Positions 8,514-15,824 of a DNA stretch of 44,523 nucleotides are shown one piece after another. Every line of letters begins with the position of its first letter. The first letter of the stretch is position 1. The stretch lies in contig JASHPX010000197.1 in the NCBI GenBank assembly GCA_030037905.1, forward strand, positions 1 to 44,523, in the 5' to 3' direction. This DNA comes from Gammaproteobacteria bacterium (GTDB lineage Bacteria; Pseudomonadota; Gammaproteobacteria; Steroidobacterales; Steroidobacteraceae). A program made the translations under genes and the position numbers. Under the pieces are notes generated by a model. The model worked only from the letters and a program-made list of their open reading frames with translations, ran no database searches and had not been told where the DNA came from.

Positions 8514-10494
8514 CTCCGGCAGCGAACATCCAGTGCCGCGCGACGTTTTCATCAGCTACTCGCAGAGCGATCGTGAGTGCGCGCTGGAGCTGACCGCGCG
8601 GCTGGAGGCCGACGGGCTCAGCGTCTGGATCGCCCCGCGCGACGTCTCCCCGGCCGCCGACTGGGCCAGCGAGATCCTCGAGGCGCTGTCGGCCGCGCGC
8701 GTGATGGTGCTGCTGCTCTCCGCGAGCAGCAATATCTCCCCGCAGGTGCGGCGCGAGGTCGAGCGTGCCGTGCACAAGCAACGACCCATCCTGCCGGTGC
8801 GCATCGAGGAAGTGTTGCCCGCGGCGAGCCTGGAGTATTTCCTGAGTACGCAGCAGTGGCTCGACGCCTTCCCCCCGCCGCGCGAGCCGCACTTTGCGCG
8901 GCTGTGCAGCCATCTGAAGAGCCTGCTGAGCCTGGAAGGTACCACTGCCACTGCCGCGGTCATCGCTGCCGCGTCCGCCTCGCCCGGCGCGCCGCGCCCT
9001 GCCAGCGTCCCGCGGCCGGCCACGGAGCCATCCGCTCGGCAGCGCGCCGGCACGCCTTCGCTGGAGCGCTCCATCGCGGTGCTGCCGTTCGCGAACCTGT
9101 CCTCCGACCCGGAGCAAGAGTATTTCTCCGACGGATTGACCGAAGAGCTGATCAATCAGCTCGCGCACATCAAGGGCCTGCGCGTAGTGGCCCGCACCTC
9201 GTGCTTCGTGTTCAAGGGCCGTCGCGAGGACCTGCGTCTCGTGGGCGAGAAGCTCGCGGTGGGCCGCGTGCTCGAGGGCAGTGTGCGCAAGGCCGGCAAG
9301 CGCCTGCGCATCACCGCGCAGCTCATCGACTGCGCGGACGGCTATCACCTGTGGTCCGAGACTTTCGATCGCGAGCTCGAGGACGTATTCGCCATCCAGG
9401 ACGACATCGCGCGGGCGGTCGCCGGCGCGCTGGGCAGCGTGCTCACGACCGGCAGCCCCGCCACGGCGGGCGGTACACAAAACGTCGAGGCTTACGAGCT
9501 GTCCCTGCGCGCGGCGGCGCTGATGCGGGGACAGACCACGCCGGCGGCGATCGAGCGCAGCGCGGCACTGTATCGTGAGGCGCTGGCACTGGATCCCCGC
9601 TTCGCGCTGGCCTGGGCCGGGCTCGCGCAGGCCATGGTCTGGGCCATGCTCTACGTGCCCGAGACGGCCCGGCAGGCGCAGGCGCAGATGGATCAGGCCA
9701 TCGAGCATGCGATCGCCCTCGCGCCGGATCTGTGGGCGAACCAAGTCGTCATCTGCCAGCGCGAGACCTACCGCCACCACTGGCAGGCCGCCGATGCGGC
9801 TGCGCGGCGCGCGCTGGCGCTCGCGCCGGGATCCGACGCGGATGGGTTCATCGGCAGATATCTCCTGTCCGTGGGGCGTGCCACCGAGGCGCTGACCCTT
9901 TGCCGCGCCGCGCGCGCTACCGATCCGCTTTCGGGATCCGCTTCCATCGCGCTGCAGATCGCCCTGACCATTCTGGGCCACGACGAGGAGGCCGACGCGG
10001 AATACCGCCGCAGCGAGGACTTGGTCGGCCAGCGCCACGTCGCCGAGCACACGGCGCTGCTGCGGGCCTGGAGCCGCGGCGCGCCCCCTGCCACGCTGCG
10101 CGAGCACCTGCGGCGTTATCAGGATCCGGTGCAGATGCCGGTGGAGGCCGAACTGCCCGGGCTCATCGAGCAGCCCGAGAAGGCGCGCCAGCGCCTGCGC
10201 CGTGCCTTCGACGACCCGGCGTACCAGGACTCAACGCGACAGTTCAGGCTGGCGGTGTGGGCTGCGCTGTTCGGCGACGTCGATCTGGCGCTCGCGGCGC
10301 TGCGCCGTGCCTATATCGACCTGCAGAGCTGGACTTCGATGCTGATCTGGCTGCCGATCTATCGCCCCATGCGCGCCGATCCGCGCTTCAAGCAGCTGCT
10401 GCGCGACCTCGGGCTGGTCGACTACTGGCGCGCGAGCGGGAACTGGGGCGAATTCGCGCGCCCTGTGGGCGCGGAGGATTTCGAGGTGATCTGA
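8499..10494 (+). repeat. Copy 1 of a 2-kb direct repeat (TIR-TolB-TPR gene plus the last codons of tgpA)
   Basis: Matches 11398-13381 in the same orientation. Homology starts at agtccgg inside the final tgpA codons and stops at the TIR gene stop codon. Both copies have the same 34-nt distance from the repeat edge to the start codon. Confidence 0.8.
8533..10494 (+). CDS. TIR domain - TolB-like - TPR protein, copy 1
   Basis: Soluble three-part protein of 653 residues. Residues 1-140 are a bacterial TIR domain (opening DVFISYSQSDRECALEL), with Glu47 in the DWASEILEAL helix as the candidate NADase glutamate. A Pro/Ala-rich linker of about 40 residues follows. Residues 180-310 are a TolB-N/FlgO-like domain (SIAVLPFANLSSDPEQEYFSDGLTEELI) of the kind usually found in adenylate cyclase-like regulators. 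The rest is TPR-like helices (YREALALDPRFALAWAGLA). No membrane segment is seen. GTG 8533 is chosen because it aligns exactly with ATG 11432 of the paralogue and lies 19 nt after the tgpA stop. A role in stress sensing or defence is inferred from the TIR domain only. Confidence 0.85.
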   Translation: MPRDVFISYSQSDRECALELTARLEADGLSVWIAPRDVSPAADWASEILEALSAARVMVLLLSASSNISPQVRREVERAVHKQRPILPVRIEEVLPAASLEYFLSTQQWLDAFPPPREPHFARLCSHLKSLLSLEGTTATAAVIAAASASPGAPRPASVPRPATEPSARQRAGTPSLERSIAVLPFANLSSDPEQEYFSDGLTEELINQLAHIKGLRVVARTSCFVFKGRREDLRLVGEKLAVGRVLEGSVRKAGKRLRITAQLIDCADGYHLWSETFDRELEDVFAIQDDIARAVAGALGSVLTTGSPATAGGTQNVEAYELSLRAAALMRGQTTPAAIERSAALYREALALDPRFALAWAGLAQAMVWAMLYVPETARQAQAQMDQAIEHAIALAPDLWANQVVICQRETYRHHWQAADAAARRALALAPGSDADGFIGRYLLSVGRATEALTLCRAARATDPLSGSASIALQIALTILGHDEEADAEYRRSEDLVGQRHVAEHTALLRAWSRGAPPATLREHLRRYQDPVQMPVEAELPGLIEQPEKARQRLRRAFDDPAYQDSTRQFRLAVWAALFGDVDLALAALRRAYIDLQSWTSMLIWLPIYRPMRADPRFKQLLRDLGLVDYWRASGNWGEFARPVGAEDFEVI

Positions 10495-10499
10495 GTAAG

Positions 10500-10528
10500 C
10501 GCGCGAGGGCAAGGGCATCGCCCGCGCG
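10500..10528 (+). terminator. GC-rich hairpin after TIR copy 1, no T-tract
   Basis: Arms cgcgcgagggc and cgcccgcgcg pair around an 8-nt loop with one bulged base, 6 nt after the TIR stop. There is no run of T, so intrinsic termination is uncertain. Confidence 0.35.
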
Positions 10529-10560
10529 ACCTGTCCCCCTGCCGCCGACTGAGCCAGCCG

Positions 10561-10977
10561 CTACGGGGCGGGCGATGCAGGCTCCTGCCGCGATGTCCTT
10601 CGACGGTGATCGTCGTAGCGAGACCCGAGCTGTTCGAAGGCGGCATCGTGCCCGACCACCACTGCGCCGATGCCCTCGGCCACAGCGCTCTGCCACGCAT
10701 CGTTCTCGCCCATGCGACTTGCGCTGCGCCTCTGTCGCATTGCGACCGTTTCTGCGTGCATGCGATGGATGCCCTGCCAAGCGTAGCGCCCCAGATAGGA
10801 CCTCACGGTCCGGGGTTCCCCAGCCCCCTCGAGCACTTCGGCCACCGTGACCGGACTGATCCATAGCTGCGCATTCCGGTTACGTTTCAGCCACCCGAAT
10901 GCCGCCCCTTCTCGATCGTCCGCCATCTCGTTCAGCAGATCGATCAGGAACGAGGAGTCGAGCAGGCACTTCCTCAC
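10561..10977 (-). CDS. VapC-like PIN-domain toxin
   Basis: PIN-domain ribonuclease of 138 residues, the toxin of a VapBC-type pair. The acidic metal-binding set expected for the fold can be seen: D7 in LLDSSFLIDLL, E47 in VAEVLEG, D93 in GENDAW and D111 in VVGHDAAF. VapC toxins cleave tRNA or rRNA; the target here is unknown. The GTG start overlaps the antitoxin stop as GTGA, so the two are translationally coupled with antitoxin first, the classic arrangement. The pair lies on the opposite strand between the two TIR paralogues. The C-terminal tail (RRRTSRQEPASPAP) extends past the PIN fold and looks disordered. Confidence 0.85.
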   Translation of the reverse strand: MRKCLLDSSFLIDLLNEMADDREGAAFGWLKRNRNAQLWISPVTVAEVLEGAGEPRTVRSYLGRYAWQGIHRMHAETVAMRQRRSASRMGENDAWQSAVAEGIGAVVVGHDAAFEQLGSRYDDHRRRTSRQEPASPAP

Positions 10978-11171
10978 GACTTGCGGGAGACGCGCAATCG
11001 GACATCTCCCTTGCGCTTGACTGCATCCTCGAGCACATCGGCGCCGGTAACGAAGGGCTGCTCCCGGATGAGCATGCGTACGTACGTAGCACGCTTCATG
11101 CGTGCCTGCCGTGAGCGACGGGAAAGCACGCCTTCTTCGTCCTCAGTCAGGCGGACGGTCAATATTCCCAT
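10974..11171 (-). CDS. VapB-like ribbon-helix-helix antitoxin
   Basis: 65-residue protein whose N-terminal part has the shape of a ribbon-helix-helix DNA-binding domain: a short strand (ILTVRLTEDE) followed by two helices (SRRSRQARMKRATYVRMLIRE). The C-terminal part would wrap the toxin. It is first in the operon and ends in a GTGA overlap with the PIN toxin gene. Antitoxins of this kind bind their own promoter; a perfect 12-bp palindrome overlaps the start codon and probable transcription start and is the obvious operator. ATG 11171 is the natural start; no Shine-Dalgarno is seen, and the predicted promoter would give a nearly leaderless mRNA. Confidence 0.8.
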   Translation of the reverse strand: MGILTVRLTEDEEGVLSRRSRQARMKRATYVRMLIREQPFVTGADVLEDAVKRKGDVRLRVSRKS

Positions 11172-11181
11172 GACGCGTCAT
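11170..11181 (-). promoter_or_regulatory. Palindromic operator of the vapBC-like pair
   Basis: Perfect palindrome atgacgcgtcat covering the antitoxin start codon and touching the -10 box. Autoregulation by the RHH antitoxin is inferred from position and symmetry. Confidence 0.5.
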
Positions 11182-11207
11182 AGTATTGTATTTCTTTTGT
11201 ATGTCAA
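11180..11207 (-). promoter_or_regulatory. Promoter of the vapBC-like pair
   Basis: Reading the minus strand: consensus -35 TTGACA (11207-11202), 16-bp spacer, -10 TACTAT (11185-11180). The expected transcription start is within about 0-3 nt of the ATG at 11171, so the transcript would be leaderless or nearly so. Confidence 0.6.
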
Positions 11208-11397
11208 GCAGATGGGGTGTAAGGCGATGCCCGGCTCCCGGGGCAACCTGCGCTGTAGATCGTCCACCCCGCCGCGCGTATGCTCGGGCGCTCTGCGTGA
11301 CGCCATAGAAACCATGACAACGAGCACACACCCGGCGGGCGAGCCGATCACGGCGCTGCCGGCGCCGGGTCGCGCTGACTCCGACCGAACCAGCCGC

Positions 11398-13381
11398 AGT
11401 CCGGATGCCTGATTCCGGTAACGAAAATCCCATGTCCCGCGACGTCTTCATCAGCTACTCGCAGCCCGATCGCGAGTGCGCGCTGGAGCTGACCCGGCAC
11501 ATCGAAGCCGAGGGCTTCCGCGTGTGGATCGCCCCGCGCGACGTCTCGCCGGCTGCGGACTGGGCCAGGGAGATCCTCGCGGCGCTGTCGGCCGCGCGCG
11601 TGATGGTGCTGCTGCTCTCCGCGAGCAGCAATATCTCACCGCAGGTACGGCGCGAGGTCGAGCGCGCCGTGCACAAGCAACTACCCATCCTGCCGGTGCG
11701 CATCGAGGAGGTACTGCCCTCGGAGAGTCTGGAATACTTCCTGAGTACGCAGCAATGGCTCGACGCCTTCCCGCCACCGCGCGAGCCGCACTACGCGCGG
11801 CTGTGCAGCCATCTGAAGAGCCTGCTGAGCCTGGAAGCTACCACTGCCACTGCCGCGGTCATCGCCGCCTTGCCCAGCGCACCGAGCCCGGCCAGCGCTC
11901 CGCGGCCGGCCAAGGCGCCGGCTCGGCAGCACGCCGGCACGGTGCCCCTGGAGCACTCCATCGCGGTGCTGCCATTCGCGAACCTGTCCTCCGACCCGGA
12001 GCAGGAGTATTTCTCCGATGGGTTGACTGAGGAGCTGATCAATCAGCTCGCGCACATCAAGGGCCTGCGCGTGGTGGCGCGTACCTCGTGCTTCGTCTTC
12101 AAGGGCCGTCACGAAGACCTGCGCCTCGTCGGTGAAAAGCTCGTGGTCGGGCGGGTGCTCGAGGGCAGCGTGCGCAAGGCCGGCAAGCGCCTACGGGTCA
12201 CCGCGCAGCTCATCGATTGCGCGGACGGCTATCACCTCTGGTCCGAGACTTTCGATCGAGAGCTGGATGACGTGTTTGCGATCCAGGACGACATTGCGCG
12301 GGCGGTCGCCGGTGCGCTGGGTAGCGTGCTGGCGACCGCCGGCAGCCCCGCCATGGCGGGCGGTACGGAGAGCGTCGAAGCCTACGACCTCTATCTGCGC
12401 GCGCGGGCGCTGCTGGGGCGGCCCACGCCCGCCGCGATCGAGCGCAGCGCGACGCTGTACCGTGAAGCGCTGGCACTGGATCCGCGCTTCGCGCTGGCCT
12501 GGACCGGGCTCGCACGGGCCATGTTCTATGCCATGCTCTACGTGCCCGAGAGGGCCCGCCAAGCCCAGGCGCAGATGGACCAGGCCATCGAGCGTGCGAT
12601 AACGCTCGCGCCGGAGCTGTGGGCAACCCACGCCGTGATCTGCCAGCGCGAAATCTACCGCCACCACTGGCAGGCGGCCGATGAGGCCGCGCGGCGCGCG
12701 CTCGCGCCGGGATCCGATGCGGATTCCCTCTTGGCAAACGGCAGATATCTTCTGTCCGTGGGCCGCGCCACGGAGGCGTCGGCGCATCTGCGCGCCGCGT
12801 GCGCCACGGATCCGCTCTCGGGATCCGCCTCCGCCGCGCTGCAGATTGCCCTGACCATTCTGGGTCATGATGAGGAGGCCGACGCGGAATACCGCCGCGG
12901 CGAGGACTTGGTAGGCAATCGCCACGTCGCCGAGCACACGGCGCTGCTGCGGGCCTGGAACCGCGGCGCACCCCCTGCGACGCTGCGCGAGCACCTGCGG
13001 CATTATCAGGACCCGGTGCAGATGTCGGTCGAGCTCGAGCTTCCCGCGCTCATCGAGCAGCCCGAGGCGGCGCGCCACCGACTGCTCCGCGCCTTCGACG
13101 ACCCGGCGTACCAGGACTCCACGCGGCAGTTCAGGCTGGCCGTCTGGGCTGCGCTGTTCGGCGACATCGACCTGGCGCTCGGTGCGCTGCGTCGCGCCTA
13201 TGTCGAGTTGCAGAGCCAGGTCTCGTTCTTGATCTGGCTGCCCATCTATCGCCCCGTACGCGCTGACCCGCGCTTCAAGCAGCTGCTGCGCGATCTCGGG
13301 CTGGTCGACTACTGGCGCGCAAGCGGGAACTGGGGCGAGTTTGCGCGCCCCGCCGGCGCGGAGGATTTCGAGGCGAGTTGA
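11398..13381 (+). repeat. Copy 2 of the 2-kb direct repeat, carrying a tgpA stop-codon remnant
   Basis: Starts with agtccggatgcctga, which corresponds to the last four codons and stop of tgpA (agtccgggcgcctga) in front of copy 1. Here it has no upstream tgpA body. Homology ends at the TIR stop codon. Confidence 0.8.
11432..13381 (+). CDS. TIR domain - TolB-like - TPR protein, copy 2
   Basis: Paralogue of the gene at 8533, 649 residues with the same order: TIR (residues 1-140, opening MSRDVFISYSQ), Pro/Ala-rich linker, TolB-N/FlgO-like domain, TPR-like helices. Most of the TIR and TolB-like parts are identical to copy 1; differences cluster in the TIR helix TRHIEAEGFRV, the linker, and the TPR part (SLLANGRYLL here against GFIGRYLL in copy 1). 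The glutamate of the WAREIL helix is kept. ATG 11432 was chosen because it aligns with GTG 8533; an in-frame ATG at 11405 would add nine residues (MPDSGNENP), but that codon is not a start codon in copy 1. The drift without frame damage suggests both copies are maintained. Confidence 0.85.
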   Translation: MSRDVFISYSQPDRECALELTRHIEAEGFRVWIAPRDVSPAADWAREILAALSAARVMVLLLSASSNISPQVRREVERAVHKQLPILPVRIEEVLPSESLEYFLSTQQWLDAFPPPREPHYARLCSHLKSLLSLEATTATAAVIAALPSAPSPASAPRPAKAPARQHAGTVPLEHSIAVLPFANLSSDPEQEYFSDGLTEELINQLAHIKGLRVVARTSCFVFKGRHEDLRLVGEKLVVGRVLEGSVRKAGKRLRVTAQLIDCADGYHLWSETFDRELDDVFAIQDDIARAVAGALGSVLATAGSPAMAGGTESVEAYDLYLRARALLGRPTPAAIERSATLYREALALDPRFALAWTGLARAMFYAMLYVPERARQAQAQMDQAIERAITLAPELWATHAVICQREIYRHHWQAADEAARRALAPGSDADSLLANGRYLLSVGRATEASAHLRAACATDPLSGSASAALQIALTILGHDEEADAEYRRGEDLVGNRHVAEHTALLRAWNRGAPPATLREHLRHYQDPVQMSVELELPALIEQPEAARHRLLRAFDDPAYQDSTRQFRLAVWAALFGDIDLALGALRRAYVELQSQVSFLIWLPIYRPVRADPRFKQLLRDLGLVDYWRASGNWGEFARPAGAEDFEAS

Positions 13382-13420
13382 AGGGGCCCGGGTCCGGTCG
13401 ATGCGGCAGGCCACCGCGAT

Positions 13421-13846
13421 TCATCGGCGAACGCCGACACTGCGCCCCTGCTCGGCGAGTGCGAGGAAGCGCGCCTTGATCTGCGAAAAAAGGCCGGGTG
13501 GAATGAAGCCGTAGCCCCAAACATCGTGTCGGCCCGGGACGGGGGTGAGGCCGGCATTGGGCCACTCGTCCACGTTGTGATCCGAGACCAGCACCCAGCT
13601 CGGTGCGTCGTCGAGTCCCAAGGCACGCCGGATCCTGCGAGGAATCTCGATGCCTACGTCATCGCCGCGCGGCACCGAGTGCGTGATGGGGAGGATGACG
13701 ACGAACCTTGGTGTCGTCGAAGAATCGCTCGCCGCGACCAGGCAGGCAGGCCGATCCTTGCTCTCGCGCCGACCCTCCGCTGCCTCGTGCGACCACAGAT
13801 AGTCATAGCGGATGACGAGCCCCGGCCTTGGCTCTGGCAGGGCCAC
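13421..13846 (-). CDS. PemK/MazF-like toxin
   Basis: 141-residue protein resembling PemK/MazF-type growth inhibitors: an N-terminal strand ending GLVIRYDYLW, the block KDRPACLVAAS, then FVVILPITHS and the later PSWVLVSDHNVDEWP. Members of the family are sequence-specific endoribonucleases. It lies 12 nt downstream of a Phd-like antitoxin gene on the same strand, the normal antitoxin-first order. The start is GTG 13846; no ATG is available nearby. Family membership rests on motif appearance and on the neighbour, so the fold is likely and the exact subgroup open. Confidence 0.7.
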   Translation of the reverse strand: MALPEPRPGLVIRYDYLWSHEAAEGRRESKDRPACLVAASDSSTTPRFVVILPITHSVPRGDDVGIEIPRRIRRALGLDDAPSWVLVSDHNVDEWPNAGLTPVPGRHDVWGYGFIPPGLFSQIKARFLALAEQGRSVGVRR

Positions 13847-13858
13847 GCTCGCCAGGGC

Positions 13859-14113
13859 TTACTTCAGGAGCTCGTCCAGGTGGGCGTGCTCAGGGTCCAT
13901 CTGCGCGCGGCGCACGGCATCCACGACCACCTCTGCGGCTTCCACGGTCCGGTGGCTTCGCCGCGCAGCGGCCACCAGCCAGTCGTAGTGATCAGCCGAC
14001 ATCAGTACCAACTCCCGGCGGCCGTGCCGCGTGATCTCCACGGGCTCGCGCCGGGCCGCGTGTTGATACTCGCCGAAGTTGCGCTGGAACTCCAAAGCAG
14101 ACGTTTGAGCCAT
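13859..14113 (-). CDS. Phd/YefM-like antitoxin
   Basis: 84-residue antitoxin with the typical Phd/YefM opening: ALEFQRNFGEYQHAARREPVEITRHGRRELVLMSADHY, a DNA-binding N-terminal half followed by a helical tail. These proteins neutralise a toxin and repress their own promoter. The toxin gene follows 12 nt downstream. A perfect TATAAT lies about 30 nt upstream of the ATG on the same strand, so the pair has its own promoter. Pairing of Phd-type antitoxins with PemK/MazF-type toxins is a mix-and-match arrangement that is known in type II systems. Confidence 0.8.
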   Translation of the reverse strand: MAQTSALEFQRNFGEYQHAARREPVEITRHGRRELVLMSADHYDWLVAAARRSHRTVEAAEVVVDAVRRAQMDPEHAHLDELLK

Positions 14114-14142
14114 GATTTCGACCCGTAGAACCAGAAACGCAA

Positions 14143-14148
14143 ATTATA
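14143..14148 (-). promoter_or_regulatory. -10 hexamer of the phd-pemK-like pair
   Basis: TATAAT on the minus strand, 29 nt upstream of the antitoxin ATG. The -35 match (ttgcgg at 16 bp or attgcg at 17 bp) is weak. The local AT-rich patch contrasts with the surrounding G+C-rich coding DNA. Confidence 0.5.
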
Positions 14149-14226
14149 CAGACAATACGGAGAGCCGCAATCCGGGTGGCACCGATACCGCTACTTCCTC
14201 GGCCGCCGTGGCGCCCCATCCGCTCA

Positions 14227-14262
14227 TTGCGAGTGCTCATAAAATGAGTATATTTTACTCAT
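14227..14262 (+). promoter_or_regulatory. Promoter with overlapping operator palindromes, DUF433/DUF5615 pair
   Basis: -35 TTGCGA (14227-14232), 16-bp spacer, -10 TATATT (14249-14254). The -10 is embedded in an inverted repeat, ATGAGTA (14244-14250) / TACTCAT (14256-14262). A second inverted repeat, CTCAT (14236-14240) / ATGAG (14244-14248), shares the middle half-site, and a further CTCAT lies at 14223-14227. Repeated half-sites of this kind suit cooperative binding by the RHH-like N-terminus of the first gene product. Confidence 0.55.
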
Positions 14263-14282
14263 ACGCAGATGGGCCCACCACC

Positions 14283-14795
14283 ATGGCAGTTACTACAAAG
14301 CGCGCCAACTTCGATCTGTCTCCCGAGCAGGAAGAACTGCTCGCGAATCTACGCGCCCAACTAGCCGCTTCCAGCACGAAAGAGGCCGTACTGAGAGCGG
14401 CACAACTGACCTCTTTGCTCCTGGATGAGGTCCAGCAGGGCAATCGTCTCTTCGTCGGAAAGAGTCCCACCACCGCCGTACGCTTGGCGATTCCCGAGCT
14501 CGAGGGTCGTGCCCGCGGACAATGGCGCTGGCTCGTCGAGCGTCCGCATCCCTGGCGGCGGCAGCTCTGGGTGAAGGGACGCAAGCTCCTGGCAGCGGCC
14601 GTCTGGCTCGATGCGCTGACCAACGACATGAGCCCACGTGAGGCCGCAAAAAATTGGGATCTGCCTTTGGAGGCCTGTGAGGAAATCTTCGCGTACTGCG
14701 AGGCCAATAGAACGCTGATCGAAGCCGAGGCCAACGAAGAGCGGCAGCGCCTGAAACGAGCGAACGTCGACGTCGATGCCAAGGCACCGGCTTGA
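14283..14795 (+). CDS. Antitoxin-like protein with C-terminal DUF433
   Basis: 170-residue protein. The C-terminal half resembles DUF433 (GRKLLAAAVWLDALTNDMSPREAAKNWDLPLEACEEIFAYCEAN), a helix-turn-helix-like domain common in antitoxins. The N-terminal half (FDLSPEQEELLANLRAQLAASSTKEAVLRAAQLTSLLLDEVQQG) looks like a ribbon-helix-helix segment of the type seen in plasmid stability proteins, so this may be a two-domain DNA-binding antitoxin. The stop overlaps the next gene's TTG (TTGA). ATG 14283 is used because an earlier in-frame ATG (14244) lies in the -10/operator region. Function as antitoxin is inferred from its partner. Confidence 0.7.
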   Translation: MAVTTKRANFDLSPEQEELLANLRAQLAASSTKEAVLRAAQLTSLLLDEVQQGNRLFVGKSPTTAVRLAIPELEGRARGQWRWLVERPHPWRRQLWVKGRKLLAAAVWLDALTNDMSPREAAKNWDLPLEACEEIFAYCEANRTLIEAEANEERQRLKRANVDVDAKAPA

Positions 14796-15142
14796 GAATC
14801 CTGGTGGACGAGGACTCGCAAGCTCGGGCGCAGCTCGATATTCTGCGTCGCGACGGTCACGACGTGGTGGCCCTCGGCGAGCTCGATAAGAATGGGACAT
14901 CGGATCCGGAAGTGCTCGATCTCGCCCAATCGCTCGAGCGGGTGCTGTTGACTCATAACGCGGAAGACTTTCATGAGTTGCATCGGGGACATCCGCATCA
15001 CCGTGGAATCATGGCGGCCCATCGCGACACCGATCCGCGCGAGAACATGAATCACACGCAAATCGCAGTGGCGATCCGCCGGCTTGAAACTTCAGGCATG
15101 ACGATTGCTAGCGACTTTCACGTGCTCAATCGTTGGCGCTGA
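14792..15142 (+). CDS. DUF5615 PIN-like toxin candidate
   Basis: 116-residue protein of the DUF5615 (Mut7-C/PIN-like) type. It opens with MRILVDEDSQARAQLDILRRDGHDVV, has the acidic residues D6/E7/D8, the SDPEVLDLAQSLERVLLTHNAEDF block with the usual (L)TxNxxDF motif, and then a helical end. Such proteins are paired with DUF433 antitoxins and are presumed nucleases. The TTG start forms a TTGA overlap with the upstream gene, the same coupling style as pepA-holC. The identity is well supported by motif order; activity is presumed. Confidence 0.8.
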   Translation: MRILVDEDSQARAQLDILRRDGHDVVALGELDKNGTSDPEVLDLAQSLERVLLTHNAEDFHELHRGHPHHRGIMAAHRDTDPRENMNHTQIAVAIRRLETSGMTIASDFHVLNRWR

Positions 15143-15167
15143 GAGATAGTCAAATACATAAGAAGAC

Positions 15168-15308
15168 TTACAGCATAAACAGAGCCAGCGTCCAGGCTGC
15201 CAACACTGCAAGCCCGAGGTACATCAGCACGTTCAGCACGCGACGCGGAAGCAGACACGCCAGCGCCACGACGGCGATGCCGATGACCCATGCTGCGAGC
15301 TTCGCCAT
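15168..15308 (-). CDS. Small two-helix membrane protein (46 aa)
   Basis: Short frame beginning MAKLAAWVIGIAVVALACLL and ending in LAAWTLALFML. Two hydrophobic helices of about 17 residues are separated by PRRVLNV, giving a hairpin-like membrane protein. It lies between the DUF5615 gene and the RES toxin gene inside the toxin-antitoxin island. No clear Shine-Dalgarno sequence precedes it. It could be a small membrane toxin, an accessory protein or a chance frame; the strongly non-random hydrophobic pattern argues against chance. I do not recognise a family. Confidence 0.45.
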   Translation of the reverse strand: MAKLAAWVIGIAVVALACLLPRRVLNVLMYLGLAVLAAWTLALFML

Positions 15309-15356
15309 AGGGGCGAGGATGTTAACAAAAACCGTGGTGGCGAGCCGGTGGCGGGG

Positions 15357-15824
15357 CTAGGGTCGGAACAGTCGAGGGTCCAGCGTCAACGGCGTGACAG
15401 CGACGATGACGATTTCCTTCGCCCGGGCATGTCGATGATTGATGAGCACATTCCTATCATCAACTCCCGCTAGCGGCAGAATTACCGAGGGAACCTCGAG
15501 CAACGTTTCCCTTGCGGCATCGAGCCAGTGGTCCCCGATTCGCTGCGTATCCACCTCCCGAACCGTCCAATCGGTGGAAAGCGTCGAGATATCGATCGCT
15601 TGCCGCGGCAGATCCTCGGGCGCTCGGTACTCCACCATCATCAGCGGCGGCAACAAGCCGGGATCCGTGACGTGCACACGCTTTTCGAGCGCAGCCAGAG
15701 AAGGTACGGTCGCGCAGTAGGTGACCGCTCGTCCGACCGTGTTCCATCGGCCCGAATTGAGCAATCCATATCCGCCGCCGAAATCCCGCGCGCGGCGGGC
15801 ACTCGAAAGCCGCCACAGACGCAT
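15357..15824 (-). CDS. RES-domain toxin
   Basis: 155-residue RES-domain protein, the toxin of RES-Xre systems, which degrade NAD+ in characterised members. The conserved opening MRLWRLSS, the core NSGRWNTVGRAVTYCATVPSLAALE (the GRWN...VxY...ALE signature) and the later DDRNVLINHRHARA tail are typical. It starts with an ATG that overlaps the antitoxin stop by one base (TGATG), so the two genes are coupled. NAD+ depletion is family knowledge and was not shown for this protein. Confidence 0.85.
   Translation of the reverse strand: MRLWRLSSARRARDFGGGYGLLNSGRWNTVGRAVTYCATVPSLAALEKRVHVTDPGLLPPLMMVEYRAPEDLPRQAIDISTLSTDWTVREVDTQRIGDHWLDAARETLLEVPSVILPLAGVDDRNVLINHRHARAKEIVIVAVTPLTLDPRLFRP

Noticed and set aside
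8236-10107. 623-codon open frame on the minus strand over the first TIR gene
   Set aside because: Mirror of a conserved protein; the same shadow appears over the paralogue at 12191-13414, as expected from composition.
8533-13381. TIR genes as part of a known CBASS or Thoeris system
   Set aside because: No cyclic-nucleotide synthase, ThsA-like effector or other partner is adjacent; the TolB-TPR architecture differs.
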